Assembly: GCF_045862395.1 (NCBI RefSeq)
Contig: NZ_AP023087.1
Span: 2,666,001-2,730,000 of the forward strand
Origin: Marinicellulosiphila megalodicopiae
GTDB taxonomy: Bacteria; Pseudomonadota; Gammaproteobacteria; Pseudomonadales; Natronospirillaceae
Direction of reading: 5' to 3'
DNA length: 64,000 nt
Shown: piece after piece, positions 45,541 to 55,150 of the stretch
Layout of the letters: every line of letters starts with the position of its first letter
Position numbering within the stretch: the stretch's first letter is position 1
Notes under the pieces: model-generated
What the model saw: only the letters and a program-made list of their open reading frames with translations
Told to the model about the DNA's origin: nothing
Databases searched by the model: none
Translations under genes and position numbers: made by a program

Positions 45541-47031
45541 TTACTTGACGATATTAAGTGACTTTAACGTGTATTCGCGTGTTTTAGCCAAAAGCGCCTC
45601 GTCATCAATTAATGACTGTCCGTAACTTGGAATCATTTTTTTAATTTTTTCTTGCCATTGATCGCTTTCAAACCGACTGGCAAAACATGATTCCACAATT
45701 TCTAACATAGCTTTAACTGCAACAGAAGCACCGGGTGATGCACCTAAAAGTGCAGCAATAGTTTTATCTTGACTGATCACTACTTCGGTACCAAATTGCA
45801 ATTTACCACCTGTGTTTAAATCTTTTTTAATCACTTGAACACGCTGACCTGCATAGGCTAATTCCCAATCAGCTTTATTCACTTCAGGATAATAATGCTT
45901 TAATGTTTCAACTCTTTTATCAAAAGACTGCAATACTTCTTTAATTAAATATTTCGTCAAATCAAAATTATCACGAGCAACAGATAGCATTGGAATAATA
46001 TTTTTAGGTCGAATAGACATCAACAAATCAAATACGGACCCTGTTTTTAAAAACTTAGTAGTAAAACCAGCAAATGGACCAAATAATAATGCTTTTTTAC
46101 CATCAATAATACGCGTATCTAAATGTGGGACACTCATTGGAGGCGCTCCTACCGCCGCTAATCCATATACTTTTGCAAAATGTTGATCCACTACCTCGGG
46201 TTTATGACACACTAGCCATTGACCACTTACAGGAAACCCGCCATATTGAGCAGCTTCAGGAATACCAGATTGCTGAAGCATGGTTAATGCTGCTCCTCCT
46301 GCTCCTAAAAATACAAATTTCGCTGTCACATCGTATTCGTCTTTTTCAATTTTATTAACGACACGAACATCCCATTTCTTCTCACGGGTTTGCCACAAAC
46401 CATCCACTTCATGTGAAAGCAATAGTCGAACATTCGGTAATGCCTGTAAATGGCGCATCATATTTCTAGTTAAAGAACCAAAATCTACATCACAGCCAAT
46501 TTCCATGGTGGTCGCAGCTACTTTTTCGTTTGCATCTCGACCTTTCATAACCAAAGGCATCCATTTAGATATCTCTTGAGGGTCTTCAGAGAATTTCATG
46601 AGTGAAAACATAGGATGTGCACTTAATGCTTGATGACGTTTACGCAAAAATTCAACGTTCTTTTTTCCCCAAACAAAGCTTTTATGGGGTGCATTATTAA
46701 TAAAATTATGAGGTTCAGGCAAAATCGATTCATTTACTAAATACGCCCAAAATTGCAAGCTCATTTCAAAAGCGGCATTGATGTCAAAGGCTTTAGATGT
46801 ATTTATGGATCCGTCTTGTTGCTCTGGCGTGTAATTCAGTTCGCAATAAGCAGCATGGCCAGTTCCTGCATTATTCCAGCCATCAGAGCTTTCTTTGGCA
46901 ACTTCACCTAATTGCTCAATGATGATAATTTTAATTTCAGGATCTAATTGGGTCAATAACATCGCCAATGTAGTACTCATGGTTCCTGCGCCAACTAATA
47001 AAACATCAGCTGATTGATATTGTTCGGACAC
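45541..47031 (-). CDS. mqo: Malate:quinone oxidoreductase
   Basis: Mqo oxidises malate to oxaloacetate and feeds electrons to quinone at the inner membrane, using FAD. The 496-residue protein has the dinucleotide loop DVLLVGAGTMSTTLA, and ESSDGWNNAGTGHAAYCELN, typical of Mqo. I chose the GTG at 47031 because AAAGGTG lies 7 nt upstream and the FAD loop then starts at residue 10; an ATG at 47091 would add 20 atypical residues. Confidence 0.93.
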   Translation of the reverse strand: MSEQYQSADVLLVGAGTMSTTLAMLLTQLDPEIKIIIIEQLGEVAKESSDGWNNAGTGHAAYCELNYTPEQQDGSINTSKAFDINAAFEMSLQFWAYLVNESILPEPHNFINNAPHKSFVWGKKNVEFLRKRHQALSAHPMFSLMKFSEDPQEISKWMPLVMKGRDANEKVAATTMEIGCDVDFGSLTRNMMRHLQALPNVRLLLSHEVDGLWQTREKKWDVRVVNKIEKDEYDVTAKFVFLGAGGAALTMLQQSGIPEAAQYGGFPVSGQWLVCHKPEVVDQHFAKVYGLAAVGAPPMSVPHLDTRIIDGKKALLFGPFAGFTTKFLKTGSVFDLLMSIRPKNIIPMLSVARDNFDLTKYLIKEVLQSFDKRVETLKHYYPEVNKADWELAYAGQRVQVIKKDLNTGGKLQFGTEVVISQDKTIAALLGASPGASVAVKAMLEIVESCFASRFESDQWQEKIKKMIPSYGQSLIDDEALLAKTREYTLKSLNIVK

Positions 47032-47180
47032 TATTACACCTTTTGAATGTCGGGCTAGAAAAGTGGCGCATTGTAAACGATTTTTAACCATTTACACAGA
47101 TGCCAAAAGTTGAATTTTCATGCTCAAATTAAAATTTACTGGGAACCATCAGTTTTCCAACGTTTTTAAGGATTTTTCAA

Positions 47181-47942
47181 TTAAACAGGAACGGGACAAT
47201 CAACAAATATATGTTCGATTCCAAATTTAGAACTTAAATGCTCACCTAAAGATTTTACACCATAACGTTCAGTTGCATGATGGCCACATGCAAAATATGA
47301 AATTTCATTTTCTTTAGCCTGGTGCACTGTATTTTCACTTATTTCGCCTGTAATAAATGCATCAGCAGATTCATCAATGGCATACTGCAAATAACTTTGC
47401 GCAGCACCTGTGCACCAGACTATATTTTCAATAAGCTGATTTGGATTGCCAATCAGTAATGGATCAAAATCTAAGTTTTGTTTAAATTGTTGCACTAGTT
47501 GCTGATTAGTTATTGGGGTCTTTAATTTACCTTTTAAAACTAAACCTTTAGGCAATGTATCATTTACATCACCCATTACTTGCCAATTCATTATTTGGGC
47601 TAACTGTGTATTATTTCCAAACTCTGCATGACAATCTAAAGGAAGATGATAGCCAAATAAATTAATATCATGTTCCAAAAGCGCTTTAATCCTTTTGTAT
47701 TTCATTCCGGTAATAGTTTGAGATTCACCTTTCCAAAAATAGCCATGATGCACTAAGATAGCATCAGCTTTTAACTCTATGGCTTTTTCGATTAGTTCAG
47801 AAGTAGCACTCACTCCAGTGATTATTCTACCAATATGGGCTTTCCCCTGAACTTGCAAGCCATTTGGGCAATAATCTTTAAATTTATTAGACTGCAATAA
47901 TGCATCTAGATATTGAACTAAATCTTGAGTTTCAATTGCCAT
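47181..47942 (-). CDS. Nif3-like dinuclear metal-centre protein
   Basis: The 253-residue protein is of the YbgI/Nif3 family: KDYCPNGLQVQG, DAILVHHGYFWKG, HLPLDCH, and CGHHATERYG give the His/Asp/Glu metal ligands. Some members act as GTP cyclohydrolase-like or pyrophosphatase-like enzymes; the true function is open. I prefer the ATG at 47942 with GTGGAAA upstream. It is divergent from the DegS-like gene, which starts 45 nt away. Confidence 0.85.
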   Translation of the reverse strand: MAIETQDLVQYLDALLQSNKFKDYCPNGLQVQGKAHIGRIITGVSATSELIEKAIELKADAILVHHGYFWKGESQTITGMKYKRIKALLEHDINLFGYHLPLDCHAEFGNNTQLAQIMNWQVMGDVNDTLPKGLVLKGKLKTPITNQQLVQQFKQNLDFDPLLIGNPNQLIENIVWCTGAAQSYLQYAIDESADAFITGEISENTVHQAKENEISYFACGHHATERYGVKSLGEHLSSKFGIEHIFVDCPVPV

Positions 47943-47987
47943 AATTATAATTTCCACCATTGCCCAAAAGGGCATAGGATACCATAT

Positions 47988-49121
47988 ATGTTTATTAAAA
48001 ATCTTTTACGACACAGTCCCCCTTTTATAATTGGTATTGGCTGCGCTCTAATTATTTCTGGTTGGATGCCAAGAGTAAAAACATTATTAACTGAACAAAA
48101 ATCTGATATTACCTACTCTGAAATAATGAAAGATAATTCGTTTACACACATTGTCACGCCCGTATTACAATCGGTTGTAAGTATTTATTCAACATCTACT
48201 TCCGAACAAAGAGAGCACCCTTTATTTGACGATCCATTTTTTAAAAAGCAATTTAACTCTGAACACCAAAATCGTACTAATCAAACATCAAATCTTGGAT
48301 CCGGTATCATATTAAATGAACAGGGTTACATTTTAACCAATTACCATATCATTAAAGGCGCAGACCAAATTACCGTTTTATTAGCTGATGGAAGAGAAAC
48401 CCATGCAACAACCATTGGACACGATCGAGAAACGGATCTAGCAGTACTAAAAATTCAATTAAGCGGATTATTTCCCATTCAAATTGAAAGTAGCGTTCAA
48501 ACACATGTTGGAGATCTTGTCTTCACGATTGGCAACCCTTATGGAGTCGGTCAATCCGTTTCAATGGGAATATTAAGTGCGGTGGGTCGAAATCAAATTG
48601 GTCTCACTACGTATGAGAATTATTTACAAACCGATGCTGCAATTAATCCTGGTAGCTCAGGAGGTGCACTTATAAATGCTCATGGTAATTTAATTGGATT
48701 AAATACAGCTATTATTTCAAACTCTGGGGGCAGTCAAGGAATTGGGTTTGCTATTCCAAATAGCATTGCAATTAGTACAGCACAACAAATTATCGAACAT
48801 GGAAAAGTAACAAGAGGATACTTAGGAATTGCAGATTCTAAAATATTAAGCGTCCAAGAAGCTCAGGCAAAAGGCATCGATTTTTATGCATTTGTCATTA
48901 CTAAGTTAACGAAAAATGGCCCCGCACAACAAGCAGGCATAAAAGAAGGCGATATATTAGTTCAAATAGCGGGTGAACCGATATTAAATCCTAATAATAT
49001 TGGAGAAAAAATAGCAAATTTATCTCCTGGTACAAAATTACAAATTCAAATATTACGAAATACATCTTTTTATAATTTAACCATCACTTTAGCGAGTCGA
49101 GAACTGCTTGAAAATAATTAA
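47988..49121 (+). CDS. degS: DegS-like periplasmic serine protease
   Basis: The 377-residue protein has an N-terminal membrane anchor (about 12-28), an S1C trypsin domain with His (ILTNYHII), Asp (ETDLAVLKI) and Ser (NPGSSGGAL), and one PDZ domain (about 270-370). One PDZ and a membrane anchor are the DegS layout; DegS cleaves RseA to trigger the sigma-E envelope response. The symbol is by architecture. It is convergent with flhB with an 8-bp gap. Confidence 0.85.
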   Translation: MFIKNLLRHSPPFIIGIGCALIISGWMPRVKTLLTEQKSDITYSEIMKDNSFTHIVTPVLQSVVSIYSTSTSEQREHPLFDDPFFKKQFNSEHQNRTNQTSNLGSGIILNEQGYILTNYHIIKGADQITVLLADGRETHATTIGHDRETDLAVLKIQLSGLFPIQIESSVQTHVGDLVFTIGNPYGVGQSVSMGILSAVGRNQIGLTTYENYLQTDAAINPGSSGGALINAHGNLIGLNTAIISNSGGSQGIGFAIPNSIAISTAQQIIEHGKVTRGYLGIADSKILSVQEAQAKGIDFYAFVITKLTKNGPAQQAGIKEGDILVQIAGEPILNPNNIGEKIANLSPGTKLQIQILRNTSFYNLTITLASRELLENN

Positions 49122-49129
49122 ATGCGTTT

Positions 49130-50266
49130 TTAAATACCGTCATAACGTAAATCATCTGGCACTTCAATATTTTGCAGTTTAGGTTTTTCACCTTGACCTT
49201 TTTTATATTGATCCATTTGATACACATAGGCTAACACTTGTGCGACTGCCACATACAAACCTTCAGGCACTTCACGCCCTATTTCAGTAAAATGATATAT
49301 TGATCGGGCAAGGGGTGGCATTTGTATAATTGAAATATTGTATTCATTTGCCACTTCACGAATTTTCATAGCCATTTGATCCACCCCTTTTGCTACTAAA
49401 ATTGGGACATCCATAGATTGGGGATCATATTTTAACGCAACAGAATAATGCTCAGGGTTAGTAATGACTACATCTGCATCAGGCATATCCGACATCATTC
49501 TTCGCTGTGACATTTCGCGCTGGATTTGACGAACTTTTGCTTTTACCTCAGGTTTACCTTCTGAGTTTTTGTATTCATCTTTAATTTCTTGCAAACTCAT
49601 TTTTAATTTCTTTTGTACTTGGTAAATTTGATAAGGTACGTCAATTGCGACAAGCACCCAAGTAGTTAATGAAATAAATAAAAATGACCACAACAAAACA
49701 TTTAATGCATGAGTTAACGCAGGCATTGTATATTCAAAGGTCATTTTAAATAAACTTTCAAATTCCACCATTAAAACTAAAACAGCTGCCCCACCAATTC
49801 CCAAGACTTTAAGCCATGATTTTAAAAGCTCAACCATAGAATTCATAGAAAACATTTTTTTTAATCCAGACATTGGATTAATTCGATTCGCTTTTGGTAA
49901 GGCAGATTTCATTGATACATTCCACCCTCCAATCCCAATCGGACCAATTATGCAGGCAATGGTTAGAATAATAAAAATAGGAAATATGCCCCACAATGCA
50001 ACTTTGGTAGTAGCTGCAAAACTTGCAAGCATTTTAACTGGATCGGTGGCTTGATCTCGATCAAAAATAAAATTTATTTCAAATATTTGTTTGCCCATTT
50101 CAACTAAATTTGGACCAAAGAAAATGAAACATAAAGCGGATGCTGTTAATAAAACCGCTGTGTTTAATTCTCGTGATCGGGGAACTTGGCCATCTTCTCT
50201 GGCTTTCTCTTTTCGTTTTTCGGTGGGGTCTTCGGTCTTTTCCTGCGAGGAGTCTTCATCAGACAT
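49130..50266 (-). CDS. flhB: Flagellar export protein FlhB
   Basis: FlhB controls the substrate switch of the flagellar type III export gate. The 378-residue protein has a charged N terminus (EDSSQEKTEDPTEKRKEKAR), four helices and the cytoplasmic autocleavage site. That site reads NPEH rather than the usual NPTH, within VVITNPEHYSVALKYDP. Last gene of the fliL-flhB operon, 9 nt after fliR. flhA is outside the window. Confidence 0.95.
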   Translation of the reverse strand: MSDEDSSQEKTEDPTEKRKEKAREDGQVPRSRELNTAVLLTASALCFIFFGPNLVEMGKQIFEINFIFDRDQATDPVKMLASFAATTKVALWGIFPIFIILTIACIIGPIGIGGWNVSMKSALPKANRINPMSGLKKMFSMNSMVELLKSWLKVLGIGGAAVLVLMVEFESLFKMTFEYTMPALTHALNVLLWSFLFISLTTWVLVAIDVPYQIYQVQKKLKMSLQEIKDEYKNSEGKPEVKAKVRQIQREMSQRRMMSDMPDADVVITNPEHYSVALKYDPQSMDVPILVAKGVDQMAMKIREVANEYNISIIQMPPLARSIYHFTEIGREVPEGLYVAVAQVLAYVYQMDQYKKGQGEKPKLQNIEVPDDLRYDGI

Positions 50267-50275
50267 AATGTTCTC

Positions 50276-51058
50276 CTATTTCTCTAAAAGTAAATGCATG
50301 AAATTAATCACATCAGCAGTAAACCGATCGATTAATGGCACGACATTATTGAACGTTAACCAGATAATGGCGATACCACATACCATTGTCACTGGAAAAC
50401 CTAATGAGAAAACATTCAATTGAGGGGCGGCACGAGTTAAAATACCAAAAGTTAAATTTACTAATAATAATGCGATGATTGCCGGTAATGAAATCGTTAG
50501 AGACGCTTTGAACATCCAACTTAAAAAATTAGCAAGTTGCATCCACATATCATTTGCAATACCACCTTGACCAATTGGCATCATATAAAAACTATCGACT
50601 AGCACCTCAATCACAACTAAGTGTCCATTAATTGCTAAAAACAATAGAGTAATTAAAGTTAAATACCACTGGGAAACAACGGCAATTGAAACCCCATTAC
50701 TAGGATCGATCATAGATGCAAACCCCAAACCCGCTTGCATTGAAATCGTTTGACCTGTTAATACAAACATTTGAAATAACATTTGTAAGACTAAACCTAA
50801 AGTGATACCGATAGTCATTTGCTCAGCAATCATAAGCATATTTAATACACTAATGGATTCTAAATCTGGCATGTCCGGTAAAACTGGCACAATCATGACA
50901 GTCATAATAAATGTAAATGCAGCCCTAACTCTTAATGGAACGGTTCTAGCACCAAAAATTGGTGCGACGGCAAAAAAACCAGCAAGTCGAAACATCGGCC
51001 ACAAGAAGTGACTAGACCAACTTGCGATTTGTAAATCTGTTACAAATAAGTTATTCAT
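50276..51058 (-). CDS. fliR: Flagellar export protein FliR
   Basis: The 260-residue inner-membrane protein has the six-to-eight-helix FliR layout (FAVAPIFGARTVPLRVRAAF; GQTISMQAGLGFASMIDP). It is part of the FliPQR export gate. Two nt separate it from fliQ. Confidence 0.95.
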   Translation of the reverse strand: MNNLFVTDLQIASWSSHFLWPMFRLAGFFAVAPIFGARTVPLRVRAAFTFIMTVMIVPVLPDMPDLESISVLNMLMIAEQMTIGITLGLVLQMLFQMFVLTGQTISMQAGLGFASMIDPSNGVSIAVVSQWYLTLITLLFLAINGHLVVIEVLVDSFYMMPIGQGGIANDMWMQLANFLSWMFKASLTISLPAIIALLLVNLTFGILTRAAPQLNVFSLGFPVTMVCGIAIIWLTFNNVVPLIDRFTADVINFMHLLLEK

Positions 51059-51060
51059 CG

Positions 51061-51330
51061 TTAACTAATCAAATACGGAATATTAGTAATGAGTTTTTCC
51101 GCGTAATTCACTACTTTTGCAACGATCCAAGGACCCGTAAAAATAATAACTAAAATAGTAATCATCAATCTTGGCAAAAAAGATAATGTTTGCTCATTAA
51201 TTTGCGTTGCTGCTTGAAAAGTTGCTACTACTAACCCAACTAATAAACTTGGGACAATCAAAACTGCTACTAGAATCATCACTATATATAATGCTTCTGT
51301 GAATAAATCAGCAATGTTTAATGCATCCAT
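51061..51330 (-). CDS. fliQ: Flagellar export protein FliQ
   Basis: The 89-residue protein has two helices and QAATQINEQTLSFLPRL, the FliQ motif between them. Export gate component encoded between fliP and fliR. Confidence 0.95.
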   Translation of the reverse strand: MDALNIADLFTEALYIVMILVAVLIVPSLLVGLVVATFQAATQINEQTLSFLPRLMITILVIIFTGPWIVAKVVNYAEKLITNIPYLIS

Positions 51331-51339
51331 TATATTCTC

Positions 51340-52113
51340 CTAAGTACCAAAACTTGCAGCTAATGAACCGATTACTAATGCCCAACCATCAATTAATACA
51401 AACATCATTATTTTAAAGGGCAAAGAAACAATTACTGGAGACAACATCATCATACCCATTGCCATCAATAATGACGCAATCACTAAATCAATAATCAAAA
51501 AAGGGATAAAAATTAAAAAACCAATTTGGAATGCTGTTTTTAATTCGCTGGTTACAAAAGCGGGCGCCATAATAGTAAGCGGGACATCCATTTCACTATC
51601 AAACTGTCCTTCTTCATCTGCAAGGCGAATAAATAAAGCCAAGTCATCTTCTCGAATTTGACCTAACATGAATTCCTTTATGGGGAGTTGGGCCTGAGCT
51701 AAAGCTTGCGTGGAGGTAATTTCTTCGTTTACGTAAGGTAAAATTGCAGTATCTTTAATTTGATTAAATACTGGCATCATGACAAAAATAGTTAAAAATA
51801 AAGCCAGCCCTAATAATATTTGATTTGAAGGCGTTTGTTGTAACCCAATAGCTTGTCGTAATATAGCAAATACAACAATGATTCGCGTAAACGCAGTTAA
51901 CATCATGAATGCTGCTGGAATAAATGACAGCATTGTCATTAAAGCTAAAATTTGAATACTGACGGAATAGTCTCCGCCAGCTTCGGTTTCTTGGTAGGTA
52001 ACTAATGGAAGTTTAAAATCATTTTCAGCAAGACTGAAAGATGGATAAATAAATAATATAGAAAAAATAAAAAAAAGTGATAGATATTTAAAATTAAATT
52101 GACGCTTAATCAT
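51340..52113 (-). CDS. fliP: Flagellar export protein FliP
   Basis: The 257-residue protein has a signal-like N terminus (ISSFS-type helix, cleavage near SLAEND) and LMTMLSFIPAAFMMLTAFTR plus GLQQTPSNQILLGLALFLT, typical FliP blocks. The ATG at 52113 overlaps the fliO stop (ATGATTAA) and gives the normal length; upstream starts would extend into fliO. Confidence 0.94.
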   Translation of the reverse strand: MIKRQFNFKYLSLFFIFSILFIYPSFSLAENDFKLPLVTYQETEAGGDYSVSIQILALMTMLSFIPAAFMMLTAFTRIIVVFAILRQAIGLQQTPSNQILLGLALFLTIFVMMPVFNQIKDTAILPYVNEEITSTQALAQAQLPIKEFMLGQIREDDLALFIRLADEEGQFDSEMDVPLTIMAPAFVTSELKTAFQIGFLIFIPFLIIDLVIASLLMAMGMMMLSPVIVSLPFKIMMFVLIDGWALVIGSLAASFGT

Positions 52114-52507
52114 CAACACTAGTAAATGAAGCGTTTCCTGTGTCATGTTTTTTATTATTTTCATTTTGTTGTTTAGCAACTTTTCCACCTTGAATCATTT
52201 GTAGTATTTTTTCAGAAAATTCAGATGGGGCACGCTCATTAAATGTGATGGGTTCATCTAATGTTTTTAATAATGAAATGTGTCCTGTACATACCGAAAG
52301 CAACAATTGCTCTTTGCCGACCTGTACAATCATTATTTTTTCTTTTGCCCCTAATGCAAGTACAGATTTAACTGTCATTAAATTAGTTTGAAACCCTTTA
52401 ATGCCATTTGTTCGTCGCATTACCCAAGCACACGCAAAGATAAGGCCAATGACTAAACCCAAACTGAGAATGATTTGCATAGGATCAACTAAATTTTCTG
52501 AATTCAT
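52106..52507 (-). CDS. fliO: Flagellar protein FliO
   Basis: The 133-residue protein has one membrane helix (about 10-29) and a small FliO domain (VKSVLALGAKEKIMIVQVGKEQLLLSV). It helps FliP assemble. It lies between fliN and fliP with an 8-nt overlap to fliP. Confidence 0.9.
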   Translation of the reverse strand: MNSENLVDPMQIILSLGLVIGLIFACAWVMRRTNGIKGFQTNLMTVKSVLALGAKEKIMIVQVGKEQLLLSVCTGHISLLKTLDEPITFNERAPSEFSEKILQMIQGGKVAKQQNENNKKHDTGNASFTSVDD

Positions 52508-52514
52508 AAATACC

Positions 52515-53024
52515 TTATTTTAAACGACTGATTCGTTCTTGTTGCGAAACCACATCCGTTAAACGAATACCGAATTTTTCATTCACCATCACCACCTCAC
52601 CATGAGCGATTAATGTCCCATTAACTAACACATCTAATGGCTCACCTGCCAAGCGATCTAATTCAATTACAGAGCCTTGATTTAATTGCAGTAAATTTCT
52701 GATGGCTATATTTGTATTACCTACCTCCATAGATATCGTGACAGGTATATCTAAAATCACATCTAAATCGGGTGAACCTGCGGATTGTTTGTAACCTTCA
52801 TCCACCAACTCTTCTAACTCAGCAGGGGCGGGATCGTGTAAATCAGGATTATCTAAATCACCCGATTCTTCCATTGCAGATGCCCATTCATCCGCAAGAT
52901 CATCATCTTGAGATCCTACTTCATCCACAAGGGCATCAATATCAATCTCTTCATGATCACTGCCTTGATCTGACCCTTCTTTTTTGTTTTCATCATTTTC
53001 TTCGGGTAAATCTTCATCACTCAT
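52515..53024 (-). CDS. fliN: Flagellar motor switch protein FliN
   Basis: The 169-residue protein has an acidic, repeat-poor N-terminal extension (about 1-85) and the C-terminal SpoA domain (LDVILDIPVTISMEVGNTNI; LDRLAGEPLDVLVNGTLIAHGEVV). It builds the C-ring with FliM and FliG. I chose the ATG at 53024 (AAGGTG upstream) rather than a GTG at 53033 that overlaps fliM. Confidence 0.93.
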   Translation of the reverse strand: MSDEDLPEENDENKKEGSDQGSDHEEIDIDALVDEVGSQDDDLADEWASAMEESGDLDNPDLHDPAPAELEELVDEGYKQSAGSPDLDVILDIPVTISMEVGNTNIAIRNLLQLNQGSVIELDRLAGEPLDVLVNGTLIAHGEVVMVNEKFGIRLTDVVSQQERISRLK

Positions 53025-53025
53025 A

Positions 53026-54078
53026 TCATTCACCTTCTAGTCGTGTGCGTTCAGCTTTTGTGCCTTTTTTGGCCATTTTTCCCATAATTTTAGATTTCAA
53101 ATCACCAAATTCACGTTCACTGTGATCTAAAATTTCTACAATTTTCAAGGCTAAATTCTCGTCTTTACGCCCTACTTTAGTTCTAAAAATAGGAATATTG
53201 TTAGCGGTCATTAATGTGGAGACAGGCATTTCAATGGGAATAATATCCCCCGCCTCTAATTCAACTAATTCTTTTAAACGTATTTGACGCTCAACGACCT
53301 TTGTTGATATTGGAACTTGAGCATCCATAATATCGTGGCGCAATGATTCGACCCATCTTTCATCTACATCATCAACATCCGATTGAACCCCTGCATCTAA
53401 AATTTCACGAACTGGCTCAATCATTGAATATGGCAACGTGACATGCAAATCTCCGCCACCACCGTCTAACTCAATATGAAACGTTGAAACTATAACGACC
53501 TCACTTGGACTAACAATGTTTGCCATAGCAGGGTTAACTTCACTTGAAACGTATTCAAAATCTACTTCCATCACCGCAGCCCAAGCTTCTTTCATATCAA
53601 TAAACACTTGAGATAAAACCATTTGCACTACTCGAATTTCAGTTGGCGTAAATTCACGGCCTTCAATTTTTGCATGTCTTCCATCCCCTCCAAAAAAATT
53701 ATCCACCAATTTGAAAACCAGCTTGGCATCCATAATAAATAATGATGTACCACGTAAAGGACGAATTTTTACTAAATTTAATGAAGTGGGGACATATAAG
53801 GTATGTATGTATTCACCAAATTTCATTATTTGCACACCACCACTTGCGATGTCTGCACTTCGTCTTAAAAAATTGAACATGCTAATTCGTGTGTATCGAG
53901 CAAATCGTTCATTTATCATTTCAAGCGTAGGCATCCTGCCACGAACGATTCTGTCTTCACTGGTTAAGTCATAATTCTTGACACCTTCAGAATCAAAACC
54001 GTCTTCTTCCTCTACTTCTACATCATCAATACCATGTAAAAGCGCATCAATTTCGTCTTGGGATAATAAATCTTGCAC
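53026..54078 (-). CDS. fliM: Flagellar motor switch protein FliM
   Basis: The 350-residue protein begins with the CheY-binding peptide LLSQDEIDALLHG, followed by the FliM middle domain (GGV near 115 within the IASGGVQIMKFGEY stretch) and a SpoA domain. It receives phospho-CheY and reverses rotation. Confidence 0.96.
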   Translation of the reverse strand: MQDLLSQDEIDALLHGIDDVEVEEEDGFDSEGVKNYDLTSEDRIVRGRMPTLEMINERFARYTRISMFNFLRRSADIASGGVQIMKFGEYIHTLYVPTSLNLVKIRPLRGTSLFIMDAKLVFKLVDNFFGGDGRHAKIEGREFTPTEIRVVQMVLSQVFIDMKEAWAAVMEVDFEYVSSEVNPAMANIVSPSEVVIVSTFHIELDGGGGDLHVTLPYSMIEPVREILDAGVQSDVDDVDERWVESLRHDIMDAQVPISTKVVERQIRLKELVELEAGDIIPIEMPVSTLMTANNIPIFRTKVGRKDENLALKIVEILDHSEREFGDLKSKIMGKMAKKGTKAERTRLEGE

Positions 54079-54092
54079 AGGTTATTCCTTAT

Positions 54093-54650
54093 TTATTGTA
54101 AAACGAAACTGGTATATAGCACTTTTTCAATACCAGGCCTTCCCATTTCTTCTAATAAAATATCCTGAATTTCAACAGTAATTGAATCAATTAATGCTTT
54201 TTTACCTTCATCCGTTCGCAACACATCGTACTGTTGGGCGCCTAAAATACTGATAATATTATTTCTTAATAATGGTTCATGCTCTTTAGCAACATCGATG
54301 GTTTCTTGATCACGCGCAAACAAAGATATCTCCATTTGTAAATATCGTTGTCGACTACCAACTTGATAATTTGAAATAAAAGCTGGTTTCATCGCTAAGT
54401 AAATGGGCTCAGTTGAAATTGGCTTTCCATCTTCTCCCACTTGAACTTCAGCTTTCATTAATTCTTCTGGAGTTAATTCTGAATCAACAACGGGTTCTGG
54501 TTTAGGCATTAAAAATATAGTAAGACCAATTGAAATCCCAGCGATCAATAGCGCCCCTACAACCATCAAAATAATTTTTTTAAGGCCACCTTTTTTTGAA
54601 TCCGCATCCTCTGCTGATGCTTCTTCATTTTTATTTTCATCTTCAGCCAT
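54093..54650 (-). CDS. fliL: Flagellar basal body protein FliL
   Basis: The 185-residue protein has a charged N terminus (MAEDENKNEEASAEDADSKK), a single membrane helix (about 24-45) and a periplasmic FliL domain ending EMGRPGIEKVLYTSFVLQ. It associates with the stators. First gene of the operon; sigma-54 promoter at 54704. Confidence 0.94.
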   Translation of the reverse strand: MAEDENKNEEASAEDADSKKGGLKKIILMVVGALLIAGISIGLTIFLMPKPEPVVDSELTPEELMKAEVQVGEDGKPISTEPIYLAMKPAFISNYQVGSRQRYLQMEISLFARDQETIDVAKEHEPLLRNNIISILGAQQYDVLRTDEGKKALIDSITVEIQDILLEEMGRPGIEKVLYTSFVLQ

Positions 54651-54703
54651 AAGTTCTTCCCGTAAATATTTTGACAGTTTTTGAATGCAGTTAATAATGG
54701 GTC

Positions 54704-54719
54704 AGCAAAGCCTATGCCA
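54704..54719 (-). promoter_or_regulatory. Sigma-54 promoter of the fliL operon
   Basis: On the minus strand TGGCATAGGCTTTGCT matches the -24/-12 consensus with GG and GC exactly 10 bp apart. It is 54 nt from the fliL start codon. This is the class of promoter driven by FleQ/FlrC-type activators for polar flagella. Confidence 0.85.
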
Positions 54720-54856
54720 TTTAAAATAGCAAACCATCAAATTCGAAAAGTTAAGAAACGTTTGAAATAAACAGCGGAAATACTGGAAAGAAATATTTAA
54801 GCAGGAGATATTTTTGAAAAACAAAAGAAGATAAAAAGGTGTAAAGCTTAAGCTAG

Positions 54857-54890
54857 AATCATGACATTTCCTTCTGTCATGATTATTTTT
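54857..54890 (+). terminator. Hairpin with T-tail
   Basis: AATCATGACA and TGTCATGATT form a 10-bp stem around an 8-nt loop, followed by ATTTTT. No plus-strand gene ends here, so its partner is not clear; the next hairpin at 54895 lies very near. Confidence 0.55.
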
Positions 54891-54894
54891 AAGA

Positions 54895-54922
54895 AAATAG
54901 CCGAATATAGGCTATTTTTTAT
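54895..54922. terminator. Bidirectional terminator next to small membrane ORF
   Basis: AAAATAGCC-GAATATA-GGCTATTTT, with T-tracts on both strands. On the minus strand it lies 22 nt past the stop of the ORF 54944-55048. Confidence 0.75.
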
Positions 54923-54943
54923 TAATTTAACTTAGAGTGTTAT

Positions 54944-55048
54944 TTAGTCGACTCGACGTTTTGCTTCTTTATTCAATGAACGAATAAAAAAAAGTAAACT
55001 TGCACAAACAACAAAACAACAACCTAAAACAAATATTTGATACGACAT
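54944..55048 (-). CDS. Small single-pass membrane protein (uncertain)
   Basis: A 34-residue frame (MSYQIFVLGCCFVVCASLLF...) has one membrane helix and a basic C-terminal tail (RSLNKEAKRRVD), the usual positive-inside pattern. Longer in-frame starts at 55063 and 55132 exist. No ribosome site is convincing. A good terminator follows, which supports transcription. Confidence 0.35.
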   Translation of the reverse strand: MSYQIFVLGCCFVVCASLLFFIRSLNKEAKRRVD

Positions 55049-55150
55049 AAAATTAACGCTCATTTTTAAATTTAACGCCATTATGCCGTTTTTTAGCTGA
55101 ACACTTCGTAAAGAAAGGATTCCAATTGTCACAAAATGTAATCCAAAATT

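Noticed and set aside
50091..50423. Long antisense frame across the flhB/fliR junction
   Set aside because: It lies wholly over two well supported flagellar genes and has shadow-like composition.
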